Part shown: positions 10,433-22,222 of the stretch, piece after piece
Layout of the letters: the number at the start of each line of letters is the position of its first letter
How positions within the stretch are numbered: position 1 is the first letter of the stretch
DNA from: Diphasiastrum complanatum
Taxonomy: Eukaryota > Streptophyta > Lycopodiopsida > Lycopodiales > Lycopodiaceae
DNA length: 64,000 nt
Assembly: GCA_029204225.1 (NCBI GenBank)
Contig: CM055106.1
Location: 11,855,810 to 11,919,809 of the forward strand
Direction: 5' to 3'
Made by a program: the position numbers and the translations under genes
Notes under the pieces: model-generated
Databases searched by the model: none
What the model was told of the DNA's origin: nothing
What the model saw: only the letters and a program-made list of their open reading frames with translations

Positions 10433-12885
10433 ATTACATAACTGATTTCATTTCCAGTAAACTCCTATGGTGAATTATATTCAGCCCAGATATAGGACAG
10501 AAATGGAAATGTTTTAAGCTTTTTCCTATAGTAATTAATTTTTTTAAACATTTACTAATGTCGTTACATCTTCTTTGTACCTTAGCTGAAATTGATTTTC
10601 AGGGAACTGAAAATTATAAGGAGGGAAGAAGAGTGGACATCAGAGGTAGTAAGTGTGATCAGAAAATGTATTTCGCAATTAGGATTTTGGTAATCCCTGT
10701 AAATAATTGCTTAATACTGGTTATTAATTTCCTGGTTAGAATTCATTTAGTTGAATTCGTAACTGATATCGTTGTAACCATTGAGTTATCCGCAGTTTTG
10801 GATGTCAATTGTGATGTTTAGAAGTGGAATCTGATACGTGGATTACATCGGATTTGTTGTCCCTCGATTTGATGCATCAGTAGGGTTTCGAAGCTTGTCA
10901 ATAACTAGAAAGGTTCAGAGTGTAATAGTGAACCATGTTAATTCTTCTGTCTAAGTCACATAATCAGATGTGGATTTTGGGTATCCATCTGATAGGCATG
11001 CCAGTCATCCAAGTAAAAGGATTCTCCAATGTTTGGGAACAAGAGATAATTTCCTATTGTGATTGTAGGACAACTAGATGATCAATGGATCTCTAGGATA
11101 TCAGATAAGGCAGTTAAGGGTCTTATGGAAGGAAAAGCTGATGGTATGGGACGTTAGTAATCTTGGAAAGGAAATTCTAGGACTATAAAGATCTGATGAT
11201 CAATGGTGTGTTTAGTACCTAGTCGCAATATGGGAAAGAAGAAAACCATTCGATCAAATGTGGGGTATTGTGGGAAATTTTGAGGTTTAATCTAGATCCC
11301 AATGTCGTATCTCATTATTTACAAAATCAGAGGCCCTCAAATCTATTTCTCGCTTTCTTAATTAATCCTTTACTTCTTAGTAATTTCTCGAATATAAGAC
11401 ATCAGACTAGTTTATATGAATTCTTTCCAGCATAAAGTTATTCTTCTGAAAGACTGTTATGTCATGTAAACTATTACTTGTGTGAATAGCCTTAGAATTC
11501 AGATAAATTCTAAAGTAAAATGTTTCAATATTTTAAACCTAGAATATCTCTGTTGCGTAAATGATGGAATAGTAGTTTCTATCATTCAGATTGAAAATAT
11601 TTGAAGGAGAAGTCCTGTTTGTAATAAGGTGAATCCTTTAATGGAAGCACTTATTACTGACTTTTCTAGGATTTAGATATTTTCATATATCATCTTTCCA
11701 GTTAACTTTTATGGAAATTTATAATTTCTTTAAAAGGAGGGGCGAAGTGGTGGGATAAAATTCTATTTGGGAATCTGTTGGTGGCATAGTTTTTGGAAGA
11801 GAACCAGCTAGGGTATAGAAATGAGATTGGATCTGAAAGGAATTTCGGATAGTTTCAGATTAAGATGCCTAATTGGAACTTTTTGAATGAGAGAAATTCT
11901 CTAGGGATTGTGTGGACAATCTAGATCTAGAACAAGTTTTATATTTGAATCATTATCTATAAGTAGTACAGTAAAATGTCAAAAGTTACTAGTTCCATTT
12001 TGATTGGAATAAAAGTAAGTTCGATCAGAATTTAAGTATGAGAGTTCTGTATAGAAACAACCTAATCTTAGTTTTAGTACTAGTACCAGAGAGGGGTTGT
12101 TTGAGTGGAAGAAATTACGCTATTAAAAGAAATTGGATTGGAAAACTACTGAGAGTGAATTTTATTTCGTCTCAGAGATTTTCCGGATATGTTATTTACT
12201 CATGAAAAATAGAAAAATATTTTGTAGCTGAGTTACAGGATCTCAGTGAGATATGTGAATAACATATGTGGGTTCTTGAGGAATCTGCCAGGTAAGAATG
12301 TGTTTATGTACTGGGACGTAGTGAGATTATTCTCATATGTGCACGATTAAATCTTGTATGAATCTATTGTGTAATCCTAGTTACTAAGGTTATCTGGTGC
12401 ACTTAAGCTAGTCGGTGAACATGAACATATGATCAAGTATTGTTTTGACAGATACTTGCAGAGTTAATGGATCTTTCTATGGAAGATTTATGAGTTAACT
12501 AATAAATGATCTGGATAAGGATCTAAATGTGGTGTTATACATGTATAATTGAATTCTTCACCTAGACAATTGAGATTTCTGAATCATTGACAATTAACTC
12601 GAGTAGTTGATTACTCTAGGATGAAGTTAACTGGTAAAACGATCAGTGTGATGTGGAGTCACCGAAAACTGATGGTTTTTGAATTATATTGCTTGTAAGA
12701 TGCATGATTAGTGAATCATTTGGGTTCATCAGTTGAAATTATGTGCATTGGATATACATTATTCTTGGGATGGAGTATTTCTTAGTTAAGGAATAGACTC
12801 AGCTCATTAGTGATTGTATCCTAGAGAGCTCAAATGGATAACGAATCATAATGAATCCAAAAATAACAACTGGATAGAAGCAGTT
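10433..12885. other. Unresolved AT-rich stretch
   Basis: About 2.4 kb with dense stops in all frames and no protein motif I could recognise in either direction. It lies between the gypsy C LTR and a purine tract plus LTR-like block, so it is likely the eroded internal part of a plus-strand retroelement. A short purine run (AAGGAGGGAAGAAGAG, 10618-10633) resembles the one at 12886. The 87-residue ORF at 10558-10821 has no features of a gene. Confidence 0.4.
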
Positions 12886-13397
12886 TAAGGAGGGAAGAAT
12901 GTTATGCCCATGACCGGTACATAGGATACAATATACTCCTAGTCTTGGATACACGGTACTCCAGTAAATCAAGCTGTTAGTTATGCCACGTCATACTGGA
13001 TGTGACCCGAAAGCAACTAATATTCTTGTGAGGCCCAGAACACATTAAATGGAGTTTAGACAAGGTATGAGACAGTGTATGCATGTGTAGAGTTATCAAT
13101 AGCAATTCTATGAATAGGTGGTCCATGCTTAGGACTCTATTCTAGGTGAATCTATGTATAGGAAACTTAGGGTTATGCATGGCTATGTGCCCAAGTTGCT
13201 TTTGGCTCTATATATTGAGGCCAAACTCGCCCTACTCCTCATTGTAATCATTGATTCATTGCCAAGGGTTTCACTCTACATTCATGCTTCTTATTCCTTG
13301 GCTTGGGGATGAAGCTTCTAGAGTTGATTGGTTGCTTCTACTTGGTTGCATGGTTGCTCCATAGTGTTTTTTCCATTGTGTATTGTCTTGTAAGCAG
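12886..13397 (+). repeat. Polypurine tract and LTR-like block
   Basis: The purine run AAGGAGGGAAGAA ends at 12899, directly followed by TGTTATGCCCATGACC, the typical junction of polypurine tract and LTR. A TATATATT box lies at 13209-13216 in a CTCTATATATTGAGG setting and could be the LTR promoter. The end near 13397 is set only by the start of the gypsy D gag reading; no second copy was found. Confidence 0.45.
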
Positions 13398-13401
13398 GAT
13401 C

Positions 13402-14720
13402 TTAGGGAGCTTCCCTTATACTGCCCTTCCCTTTGTCTTTATGGTGAGTAATCGCTTGCACATCGGTTAACGGTGGTTCCTCAACCATAATTACCTGTAC
13501 GGATGCTTGTTGCTCATGACCATTCATCTCGCAAAGATTCTGTTGTGGGTTCGGTATAGTGTTTTGGTCATTAAAATGATTATTCAAACATGGTGGGGGC
13601 AAACCACTCTCCAAATTTTCTACACACTATCAGTGATATAAAATGCAGTTGAAATACCGATGACCCCTCTGGCTACAAAAATTGCAGACATCTTCTGGTA
13701 AATCCGATCAGTAACACACTTGTCTTTGAAATGGCTATGGCGCCATCTGGTTCCCTTGCTGATACAGCATTAGGTATGGCTGCATCTGTAGTGGCATCTG
13801 TTGAGGTTGCTAATATTGCCCCAGTGGATGTTGCAATTGGGGTTGCAGTTGCTGCTGATGTTGCGTCTGCACAGCAAAGGCCCCTGTGGTTCTCACGGCT
13901 TGTAGTCGTCGACATTCATTTGTCCAATGACTATACGCATTACAAATAGCACAACAATGTGTGCTATTGGGACACTCATTAAAATATTGTCCTTCTTGAT
14001 TACAATGCGGTAAAACGGACATTCCCCTGCCGAAACTCCATAGTAACCACCTCCTTATTAGCCACCAGTGGTTGTTCACTAGCCTTCCTCTTTTTCTTAT
14101 ATTTATTTGATCATTTCATTTCATATGAAGAAACAAATCATCTCCCAAACTTGTAGAATTGGAAGAATCCGAACCTGTGTCTGAATCTGAATCAGACGAA
14201 TCATTACGCCGATGATTTTTACGATGTCGCCAATATTTCTTCCTGGTTTCCTCTTCCTCCAACTGCCTCGCAGCGTCCACAATTTGCTCCAGGCCTTGAC
14301 CATGCAGAGATGTAGTTCCCCTTCGGAGAACCTTATGTAGCCCATGACGAAATTATTTGACGCGTTCAACGTCTGTGCGTGGCTCTGAAGTCTTTTGTCT
14401 AGCACTTTAAAGCATTGCACATAAGCCAACACATCCTTCTTCCGCTTCTGCTTGATGGCCTACAACTTATCGACAATTTCTTCATCCTCGTGTTCTTTCT
14501 GATACCTCTTCAAAAAGGCCCTTCTCAACTCATCCCAACTCTGGAACTCTTGCAACCCATATTGTGAATACCACTATAGGGCATTCTCTTTCAAAGTGGT
14601 AAAAAATAACTCTAATTTACGAATATCTTTGGTTTCACAATTTTCCTGACAGACAGCCAGAAACTGGTGAATGTGCATGTCAAGATCGTCATGCTTCTTG
14701 CCTTTAAAACACTGGAATAT
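13402..14720 (-). pseudogene. Ty3/gypsy gag relic (gypsy D)
   Basis: Minus-strand gag of the same family as 56190-57420. From 14720 down: capsid phrases (ELFFTTLKENAL, WDELRRAFLKRYQKEHEDEE, QAIKQKRKKDVLAYVQCF), a poorly preserved middle (14121-14432), then zinc knuckles at about 13940-14020. The first knuckle has lost its first Cys and its His; the second, CAICNAYSHWTNEC, is intact. The tail (GLPPP.LNNHFNDQN, VMVEEPPLTDVQAITHHKDK) at 13402-13614 matches the sister copy almost word for word. Several stops and frame changes. Confidence 0.85.
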
Positions 14721-14728
14721 GGCCACCC

Positions 14729-14846
14729 AACCAAAAAGGTGTTAGGGGAGTGTTTGATCACCTAACTACTTGACACTAATTACGACAACAGAACCAAAAA
14801 GGTATTAGGGGGGTGTTTGATCACCTAACTACCTGACACTAATTAC
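14729..14846. repeat. Tandem 55-bp repeat in the gypsy D leader
   Basis: Two copies at 14729-14783 and 14792-14846 (offset 63 bases, about four mismatches by eye). A purine-rich core AAAAAGGTGTTAGGGG is also found, reverse-complemented, at 55918-55936 upstream of the sister gag. It is therefore part of the family's untranslated leader, with the duplication private to this copy. Confidence 0.8.
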
Positions 14847-16300
14847 AGCTAAACCATTAATACACTAAGGACATACTCTATCATCAACATGAACATCCAT
14901 TGTAAATCAATCCAGTAACACAGTGACCTGACCCAAACCCATTCACGAAGTATTGTAAATCTACTTAACCTAGTTACATTCGACATCATTACAATAACCT
15001 AACACACTGCCACAACTTAACCGAGAAGAATTATTATAGAACGCTGACCATACAACAATTACAATGAGATATATACAAAGGAACAAATAACAATGCTCAA
15101 TCCACATTCCATACAATGATTTGATGTCAATTACAAGAGTTTACACTACTGAACAGCACACAGTGCCCACACATAGTTGCTCAACAGGTCTTAGGCAAGG
15201 CAATAGGCTTCTTGCTGCTTGGAACCTGACATAGAAATTGTATGACTAGATATACAATAGCTCGGCTCTCACCCTTTGACGTCTGATCATACTACTGTTG
15301 GACAACGTAAAATCAAGAGTCCCCACTTCGGCAACAATTTATATCCTATTTAAACTCCTGCCAAGATACCGCAATTTGGTATCGCACGACTCCACAACGA
15401 CTGCAACTGGTCGGTTCAACTTCTCGTGAAAACCCCAATCGTCAATTCTGCGGTTGCTCATAGTCCGTTCAACTTCCCGTTGAATACAACTTATCATCAA
15501 CCAATCTACCTATTCCAACTTCGCAATATCAATTATTCTAAAGTGACTTGTCCTAACCTATTTACCTAACCATGTAAATATATTTCCAATAAAACCATAA
15601 TTTTACAAATCACACAATTACATTTGAGTAAATTCATATTTTACAATTGCTTCGAACCTCCCCTTGGAAACCAAGAAGCATATTTTACAATTGCAATGGC
15701 CCAAAGTGGCCTAACACATGTTTTACAATTATATTGCCGGGTTTTGAGGAGGAGCGTGAAAAATTGGCAAAATCTAGCTTTGTTATTTTGCAATTCTTGT
15801 TCATGAGAAAAACTCACACGTCTGGAGCATGTTTCTACTTGTGGATAATAGAAAAAAATATCTTAGTTATGTTGAGTTAGGAGTACTCAAGTTTTTAGTA
15901 GAGATCTAGTCAAGTGTTTGATGTTGAGGCAAATAGGCAAGTACACATGGCAAGTTGTGATTAGGTTAAAAGTAGGTTGTGATGTAGCTCAAGCTAAGTT
16001 AAGCTTATTACATTTGTCAAGTTTAGATTTGGTGTGTGACATGTCTTCATGTGTTGGCCAAGTTAACCTTATTACATGTGTAAGTTTAGATTTGGTGTGT
16101 GACATCTCTTCATGTGTTAACACGAGAGTTAATTACTCCACCAAAAAAGCCCATCTTTTACTAATGAAAATAGGAATTTACTAATACAACACTATATGCA
16201 TGATGGCAGCCAATTTAAGATGAATGTGGATGGGTTCAGGTATATGCAAGCTTGAGCTACGTGTCACATTGTCATGTGACAGCGCAGGCCTTAAAAGTTA
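14847..16300. other. Leader or LTR remnants and unassigned sequence
   Basis: 14847-15600 is probably the rest of the gypsy D leader and LTR on the minus strand, judged only from position. 15640-15740 holds three imperfect copies of CATATTTTACAATTGC spaced 40-50 bases apart. 15918-16130 contains a near repeat of TTTAGATTTGGTGTGTGACAT (16023 and 16084). No gene is visible. Confidence 0.35.
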
Positions 16301-16302
16301 AA

Positions 16303-17100
16303 CTATGACAAGGGGAGCACGTTAAGGTGAGCAGGTAACTTGTGGGCTGTGTGAACAGGATCCGGAATGGCGTTCAACAGCAATGCCGCTTCAGAAATAG
16401 AGAGGTCAGCAGTCTGATCGATCACAGGAGCGCATTCAAAGCAGTGGCACGATCTCCATGTCTTGCAGCATGAAGACACCCCTTGATTGGACGAATGGAA
16501 TACAATTTGGCAGCCATGACACAGTGTGACGAAGACGGAATTGTCTTTCTTGATCAGCATAGTGAGAAATGATCAGTCCGTTGAAGGAGCATTTGAGGCC
16601 AGCGATTCACCTTGCAGAAGGAAGCCACGATTTGCCTTCCAAAAAGCCTGCTGCTGCATCCGTGATAGTACAAGAACCGTGTAAAGTTGGGAGATCCCGT
16701 TCTGATTTAACAAACAAAAACAACTGCAGGCAGTCGTATGCTTTTGTACATGAGGCTTTATACAGTGGGAAACCTCTTGAAAAGTTGGCAGCCAGAAGAA
16801 ACGACCGGTCTGTGCAACCGTGCAAGTTTGCAAATCTATGAAAAACATCTCTTCTCTGAGGTCCATCCAATTAAACACGGAGCTACAAATCAAGCATGGA
16901 GATGGGTGGTGGGATTTAGCGTGGAAACCTCTGAAGCCCGACGATTGATCGCAGCTCGAAGCCTACATGAGTCTCAAAGGAGCTGTGTTGGTGAGGCAGC
17001 GTTGGCCGTTAGACCATGTTTGAGGCGGGCGAGCGTAATGGCAAGATATTCCAGAGGTAGCCTCATGATTGCATTGGAGACAGGAGGTTGAAAATTCCTG
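16303..17100. other. GC-richer stretch with overlapping ORFs, nature unknown
   Basis: Base composition is visibly more balanced than the flanks. Several ORFs of 85-117 residues overlap on both strands: minus 16303-16560 (Cys-rich, CHGC, CC, CHCFEC), plus 16569-16841 and plus 16738-17091. None matches a family I recognise, and the strand cannot be chosen. It could be an exon or fragment of an unknown gene, an expressed non-coding locus, or a piece of a captured gene. Confidence 0.3.
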
Positions 17101-17110
17101 CCTTGCCTTA
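17035..17110 (+). repeat. Possible tRNA-derived SINE head
   Basis: TGGCAAGATATTCC at about 17039 resembles a loose A box. About 45 bases on, AGGTTGAAAATTCC at about 17083-17096 resembles a B box and is flanked by CAGGA and TCCTG, which could form a T-arm-like stem. No tail or target duplication was identified. Confidence 0.22.
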
Positions 17111-17299
17111 CCATTCAGCCTGGCTCGGGCGAGCCTCTCATATAATGAGCACGGGCAGTTTGGCCCGGGGCATCCTCAGCCACAAGGTTTTTTTAACAAA
17201 AAATTGGATGCCCGAGCCTAAAGATTATCCCATAAGCATTTTTATGAGATTTATGAAAGAGATATATAGGCATGTATATAGGCCAAGCATTGTCATATC

Positions 17300-18490
17300 A
17301 AGCAAATAAAGGGCTTTCAACTTATATATAGTGTGACTATGTCTCATGACAATGATATAGTATTGGATCTATTGTCATGTGTGATCTTGGGTCTCATAAA
17401 AAAGAGGTGGTCTTGCATATCTAAAGCATCACATTTTCTCTCTTCGATATCCTCAATCATGAACTTATGGGAAGTGACTAAAGCATATTTTGTGTGACAT
17501 GTCTAACTCAAGAATAAGTTGAATAATGTCATTCACTAGACCACACATTAGTCACATGAATGAACATTAAAATGAAAGAATGTTAATATATTATAATACA
17601 TGTTGTTTCGACACTAAGAAACCATTGTTTGAATATTGAGCATGATGTTGCTAGTATTAAAAAAGTAGAAGATACTAACATCGTGCAAATGTGCATGTAT
17701 CATACATGTTGTACTTGAATGTGCTTGTCCAAAACTTCATGAGAACAATATCTACAAAATTATAGGAAACTTACCTTCGTAGATTTGGTAGTTTGGTGAT
17801 GAGTGAATGTCAAATTGAAGAATTTGAATATGTACAATTTTAGAATGTCTATTGGAATAAATGATGTTATACCAATTATTGCCTTGCGATTATTAGCATA
17901 TTTCAAACGTAGGCTTGGATTTTGTAATGAGATGTTTTATGATATTCTTAAGCTGACATAAATGTGTGACATATATAGCTTGAAAGCTGAAGAATGTTTC
18001 TTAATGTAATTTTGTGAGTGATGCTACTATAGATGATTACTTGAAATTTGACAAGAAAAATAGTACAAAACCACCCTAGTATTGAAATCACTACATGCAA
18101 GTAGTGCCACCTAGTCTCTCAACACTCAGAGACCAAACTTCTTGTTCGAATAAAATGTTAAGAGAAGTAAATATAGCCATTCAACAAATGCAAGATCTAG
18201 TCTCTCCACAATTGGAGACCAAAATTCCTATTTAAAGTGAGATATTAAAGTTTAAAAAGCCAAAATACTAAGACAATTGTCTTGAAGCGTAGTATTCCTA
18301 TGTGGCTTGATGCATGGGCATAGAATATATTATTGGAAAGCTTGAAATGTTGCACATTTGGACCCTCTCCAAAGAGAAGTCTAAGTGGCATCTTGTCATC
18401 AAGTGATCACTAGCAAATCTATTCCTAGAAAAGTTTACACATTTATTAATTCATTCCAAAAAGATAAAATAGATTTTTCCAACATTATGG
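17300..18490. other. AT-rich intergenic sequence
   Basis: No coding frame or repeat I can name. Two phrases of the type TAGTCTCTC.ACA..CAGAGACCAAA (about 18112 and 18200) suggest a local imperfect duplication. Confidence 0.4.
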
Positions 18491-18499
18491 CTTTCTTTA

Positions 18500-18640
18500 C
18501 AATCATAGAAGTTCCTATTCTTCCTTTCAACAACTCCATTTTGTTGTGGACTCCTAGGGTATGAAAGTTTTCCCTTGATTCCATGTGTTTTGTGGACAAG
18601 TGCAATCAATTCCAATGTGAATACATTAAAGGGATGAAAA
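18500..18640 (-). pseudogene. Copia integrase remnant
   Basis: Minus-strand translation gives HGIKGKLSYPRSPQQNGVVE at about 18535-18600, the highly conserved integrase phrase around the catalytic Glu region of copia elements. The flanks are too eroded to extend it. Same orientation as the copia G integrase at 26200 but a different copy. Confidence 0.7.
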
Positions 18641-19456
18641 ATTCTTCCTATATGCTAGAATCATCATCATTAGAGGAGTTTCAAAATAAAAAAAGACCCT
18701 TCCTAAAGATGCTTTTTATTTATTTTCTTAGTTTCGTCCGCCATGTGGCTCAATGAAATTGCATATATTTGAAATCTACGTAACATAGATAGAAATAATA
18801 AAGTTATAAAAATTAACTTTGAAAATTTTTGAATTTGTCGCCGGGCAGGATGGAAAAATGCTATTGGTGGATAGTGTCTGCCTCGAACGTGTGAATCTGC
18901 CCGACGACATTGTCTCTAGTTAATTATTTAACCACACTGGTTAATATGTTCATAAATTTCAAGCTACACAGGTTTACCAACAGTAAGTCATCACATGAAT
19001 AGGAATTGGTGACATGCATCACAGTTAGACAATAAGCATAGTTACCACATGTTGTTACTATGGTCCAGTTATCCATTCACATCAAATAAGTATCATATAA
19101 CATTGAGTCGATTTGGCATTTCATAGATTTAAGAATTTGGCGCTAAACTTTGGAAGCAATCGGTATGGCCAAGAGATCAAGATTTAAAATTGAATCAGTG
19201 ATTTTTCACAATGAGAAGGATGATGCCGGATTTTGCAAACCAACAAGATATATAAAAAACTCATGGGCTGCAAATTTCATTATTTTGAAAGTGCCTCAAG
19301 TAGTGGCAGAGGCCACTATCCCTGTTGAAAGATGATGAATGTTGTCTGAAGCCCCCTCAATGAGTAGCAAAGTCATCGATAAAAAGTTTATTCTGCAATT
19401 ACAAAGCAAATACCTAGTTGATGTTGTCAAACAAAGGCTGCTAGGTAATCAAACCA
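18640..19456. other. Intergenic, with a short hairpin
   Basis: A 12-base inverted repeat (GTCGCCGGGCAG near 18838, CTGCCCGACGAC near 18897, one mismatch) could form a hairpin. Otherwise no feature. Small plus-strand frames at 19150-19608 are not convincing. Confidence 0.35.
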
Positions 19457-20525
19457 CTATTTCCCAAAAAAGTATATTAAGGCCACAGATAAAAAAACAT
19501 ATTGTAAAACTTTTAAGCTTACGCATTCAGCATCACCTACTGCAACTAGATCGGGATGATCTATATTGTGACCACCAATTGAAGAAGAGTCATCAGCAAA
19601 TTTCATAATTGATGGACAAGGGAGTCCCAGCTGGGCTTGGAATGTAATAAATTCCTCATCAGAAGGCAAACTTTGTCCATGAGCACTAATGTTTGCCACA
19701 GCCCAGGACAAACATTCCTCACTAGTCAGAATTCCCTCCTCACCATCATAGTCAATGCCCGGCACTAAGTCTTCGGTTTCAAAATCAACAATGTCAGAGA
19801 ACTCAGTAATGGTGCTTGACAATAAACAAAGCACCTCATATTCACGATAATCGAACAAAACACATAAATCTGTCGTTGTAATATAGACATCTTCATTTAT
19901 ATAATATTTTGGCAAATCAGAAAAACATTTACAATGTACTCTAGCAATATCTTCCTCAGTATTGGCATTAGAGCCAATGAAAGCATCCCTCAACATATCA
20001 GTATCTACATTCAAATATTCAGTCTCTTTATCAGGAGTATCAATCAAGAAATGATTGATATCCTTTATGGAATGTTCAGTAGTGGAGGATGAAGGGATCT
20101 CAGTTTCAGGAATCAAAGTATCTGAGTCTACTGGGATTTGTACCAAAAGGAAAAACACAAATCCAGTCTGATACTCTAGAAAATGACATTTCCGATTACA
20201 AACATTACAATCACTAGAATTCTTAAATTGATCATAAAGTTTAGTGTACATCCTGTCTAGCCGCTGCTTATAATGAGAAAAGGTATGTACAAGATCAGTG
20301 AAATGCATAAATGACAAATTAGACACAGAGATTGGAGGGATACTGACTATATCCCTGAATTTGATATACTGGTCATAAAAAAACATCAGGACTCTGTTGT
20401 GCCATACACACATTTAAAAAAGGCCGGAAGAGGGACTTGAAGTACTCTATGCGCTCAGTTATACCGAACTCAGATAGAAAACTAGACAACAAATGCTCAC
20501 GACTAGGATCAGAGGAGGAAGCCAT
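19457..20525 (-). CDS. Unrecognised protein-coding sequence, possibly frameshifted
   Basis: The longest unexplained open frame in the window: 318 residues on the minus strand from 20413 to 19457. I do not recognise the family. A better start is the ATG at 20525 (MASSSDPSREHLLSSFLSEF), which reads in a second frame into an A7 run at 20377-20383 (T7 on the coding strand); a one-base change there would join the two frames into about 355 residues. The protein is acidic in its second half with a Cys pair (CNVCNRKC) near residue 70. A good donor site, TGC|GTAAGC, lies at about 19521, so the last residues may be intron. It could be an orphan gene, an exon, or a gag-like protein of an unknown element. 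Confidence 0.4.
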
Positions 20526-20855
20526 TCAATAGTATCGGATGTGTGCGAGAGGGGAGTAACCGAAGATGAAGGGAGAACACTACACACGCACAGAAGCGAT
20601 ATGTATGAACGATGTATCGCTCTTGAGTGCAAAATGACTCATTTAGCTATGCGTGGTGTACTCTATACAATGCAAAGTTATTTTTCCAATGGTACAATCT
20701 TCAGGAGGATGTTGATATTTCTAAGGTGAATTATTAGCCCTTTCTATTTTATCTTTATGTAAGCTATTCTTTGTTATTAATATTCATCTAATACAGTGTT
20801 TATTGCTTGCAAAAATCATCCCATGTACAAGGTTGATCTTTGCAACTAAATCATC

Positions 20856-21146
20856 CTACCAAACTAAGGCTCTTCTTTCAAGGAACATGGTGATAGTGGA
20901 TAACTTCTCAGATTCAGGGAATTGGTTCATGGCAAAGTCTTTGTTCCAAACATGCAGCCAAGAACTTACCACTTGTAAATTCCTATCTTTCTTCTCCCCC
21001 TTAAACACTCTTACAGGAAGTGGAACTACATGCTTCTTCTGATTGGCTAACCTAGACTCTAAGTCTTGGTTTCTTTGATTAGTTTCAAGAAGCTGCTTAT
21101 TAGTGGCTTGAATTTGTTGGTATAAAAGTTCAAGAGCTTGTGCCAC
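20856..21146 (-). pseudogene. Gypsy E gag start, truncated
   Basis: A 96-residue frame from ATG at 21146 begins with a Gln and Leu-rich coiled-coil (ALELLYQQIQATNKQLLETN) followed by LPVRVFKGEKKDRNLQVVSSW, which resembles the entry of the retrotransposon gag domain (F.G......V..W). It stops at 20856 and no more gag follows. It sits downstream of a primer-binding site and LTR on the same strand, which supports the call. Confidence 0.6.
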
Positions 21147-21149
21147 ATT

Positions 21150-22207
21150 GGATGAGTTTTATAGATCAAATGTTGGGTTTTCATTGGTTTGATCCATTGG
21201 GGTTGCTTGTGTGTTTTTCTATTATGCAAATACAACAACAAGTGCTCAAATTAGAATGATAGAAATGCTTCAATTGTTACATCCAATGCAAATAAAAAAC
21301 TTTTTCTTCTATTCATTCAATCTTATTGTTTGTAAGCTCAATCCAAGCTTAATCCAAGCTTAAGAGGAAAACAACAACAAGCTACATTTGCCTTAATCAA
21401 AAGCAAAAATGAAAACCAAATCTTTATGTAAACTTCAATTAACTAATCCAAGCTAATGTTTACATAAAGTTCCCATTCCCATTCCAATTCCATTTGTCAT
21501 TTCAAAAGCAACCAAAGTTTTCACATTTCTCACTATTCTAGATTTCCAAAACCAAGAAACTAGTGTCTAGAAAAGGATAACTAATGAAGCTTTATGAAAA
21601 CTTCAATTTTCAGATCTGATTTTCAGATTTACAGGTCTGAAAATCAAAATGACAAAAAACAAAATTTCAAAACTTGTTTTATGCACAAAGTTACACTACC
21701 ATTCCCTTCCTACATTGCCATCTTCATGAAACTAGGAGATAGAAAGGTGTAACTAATGAAGTTTGAATGAAAACTTCACTTTTCAGATCTGATTTTCAGA
21801 TTTACAGGTCTGAAAAACAGAACTTCAAAATGTAAATCAGAACTTCAAACACTTCATTTATGCAAAAAATACACTAGTTTTGATCAAAACACATAACTAG
21901 AATCAATCTTTTTGCTAAAAAAAGCTTGTGTATGTAGAGGAAGACTTCCTCTACCTATCCCACAAATCTTTTTTCAGAACTTTTAAAAACCCAAAGCCCA
22001 CTTTAAAACTTCTCTAACATGATAAAAAATCAGCCCCTACAATTCTATAAGCATCACTACTCTCTTCCAAAGTGAACTAGATTCATTGGGTACTTCAACT
22101 ACAAGCTTCCTACAACTAGAAAAGCCTATAATCTTCCCCCAAATTATTTAGTTGGTGATCTTAATAGAACTTGAAGACGGCTAGAAAAGGTTACCATCCT
22201 TTGTCTA
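21150..22207 (-). other. Long untranslated leader of gypsy E
   Basis: About 1.06 kb between primer site and gag start, stop-rich. It contains a direct duplication at 21561-21645 and 21731-21818, each centred on CAGATCTGATTTTCAG and ending ACAGGTCTGAAAA. Long repetitive leaders are common in large plant gypsy elements. Confidence 0.55.
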
Positions 22208-22219
22208 GCTCTGATACCA
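22208..22219 (-). promoter_or_regulatory. Primer-binding site of gypsy E
   Basis: GCTCTGATACCA on the plus strand is TGGTATCAGAGC on the minus strand, a perfect match to the initiator-Met tRNA site used by plant LTR elements. Confidence 0.8.
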
Positions 22220-22222
22220 CTT

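Noticed and set aside
10558-10821. Plus-strand ORF of 87 residues
   Set aside because: Hydrophobic, AT-driven composition, no motif and no conserved neighbour.
13731-13949. Ala and Val-rich plus-strand ORF
   Set aside because: It is the antisense of the Gln-rich part of the gypsy D gag.
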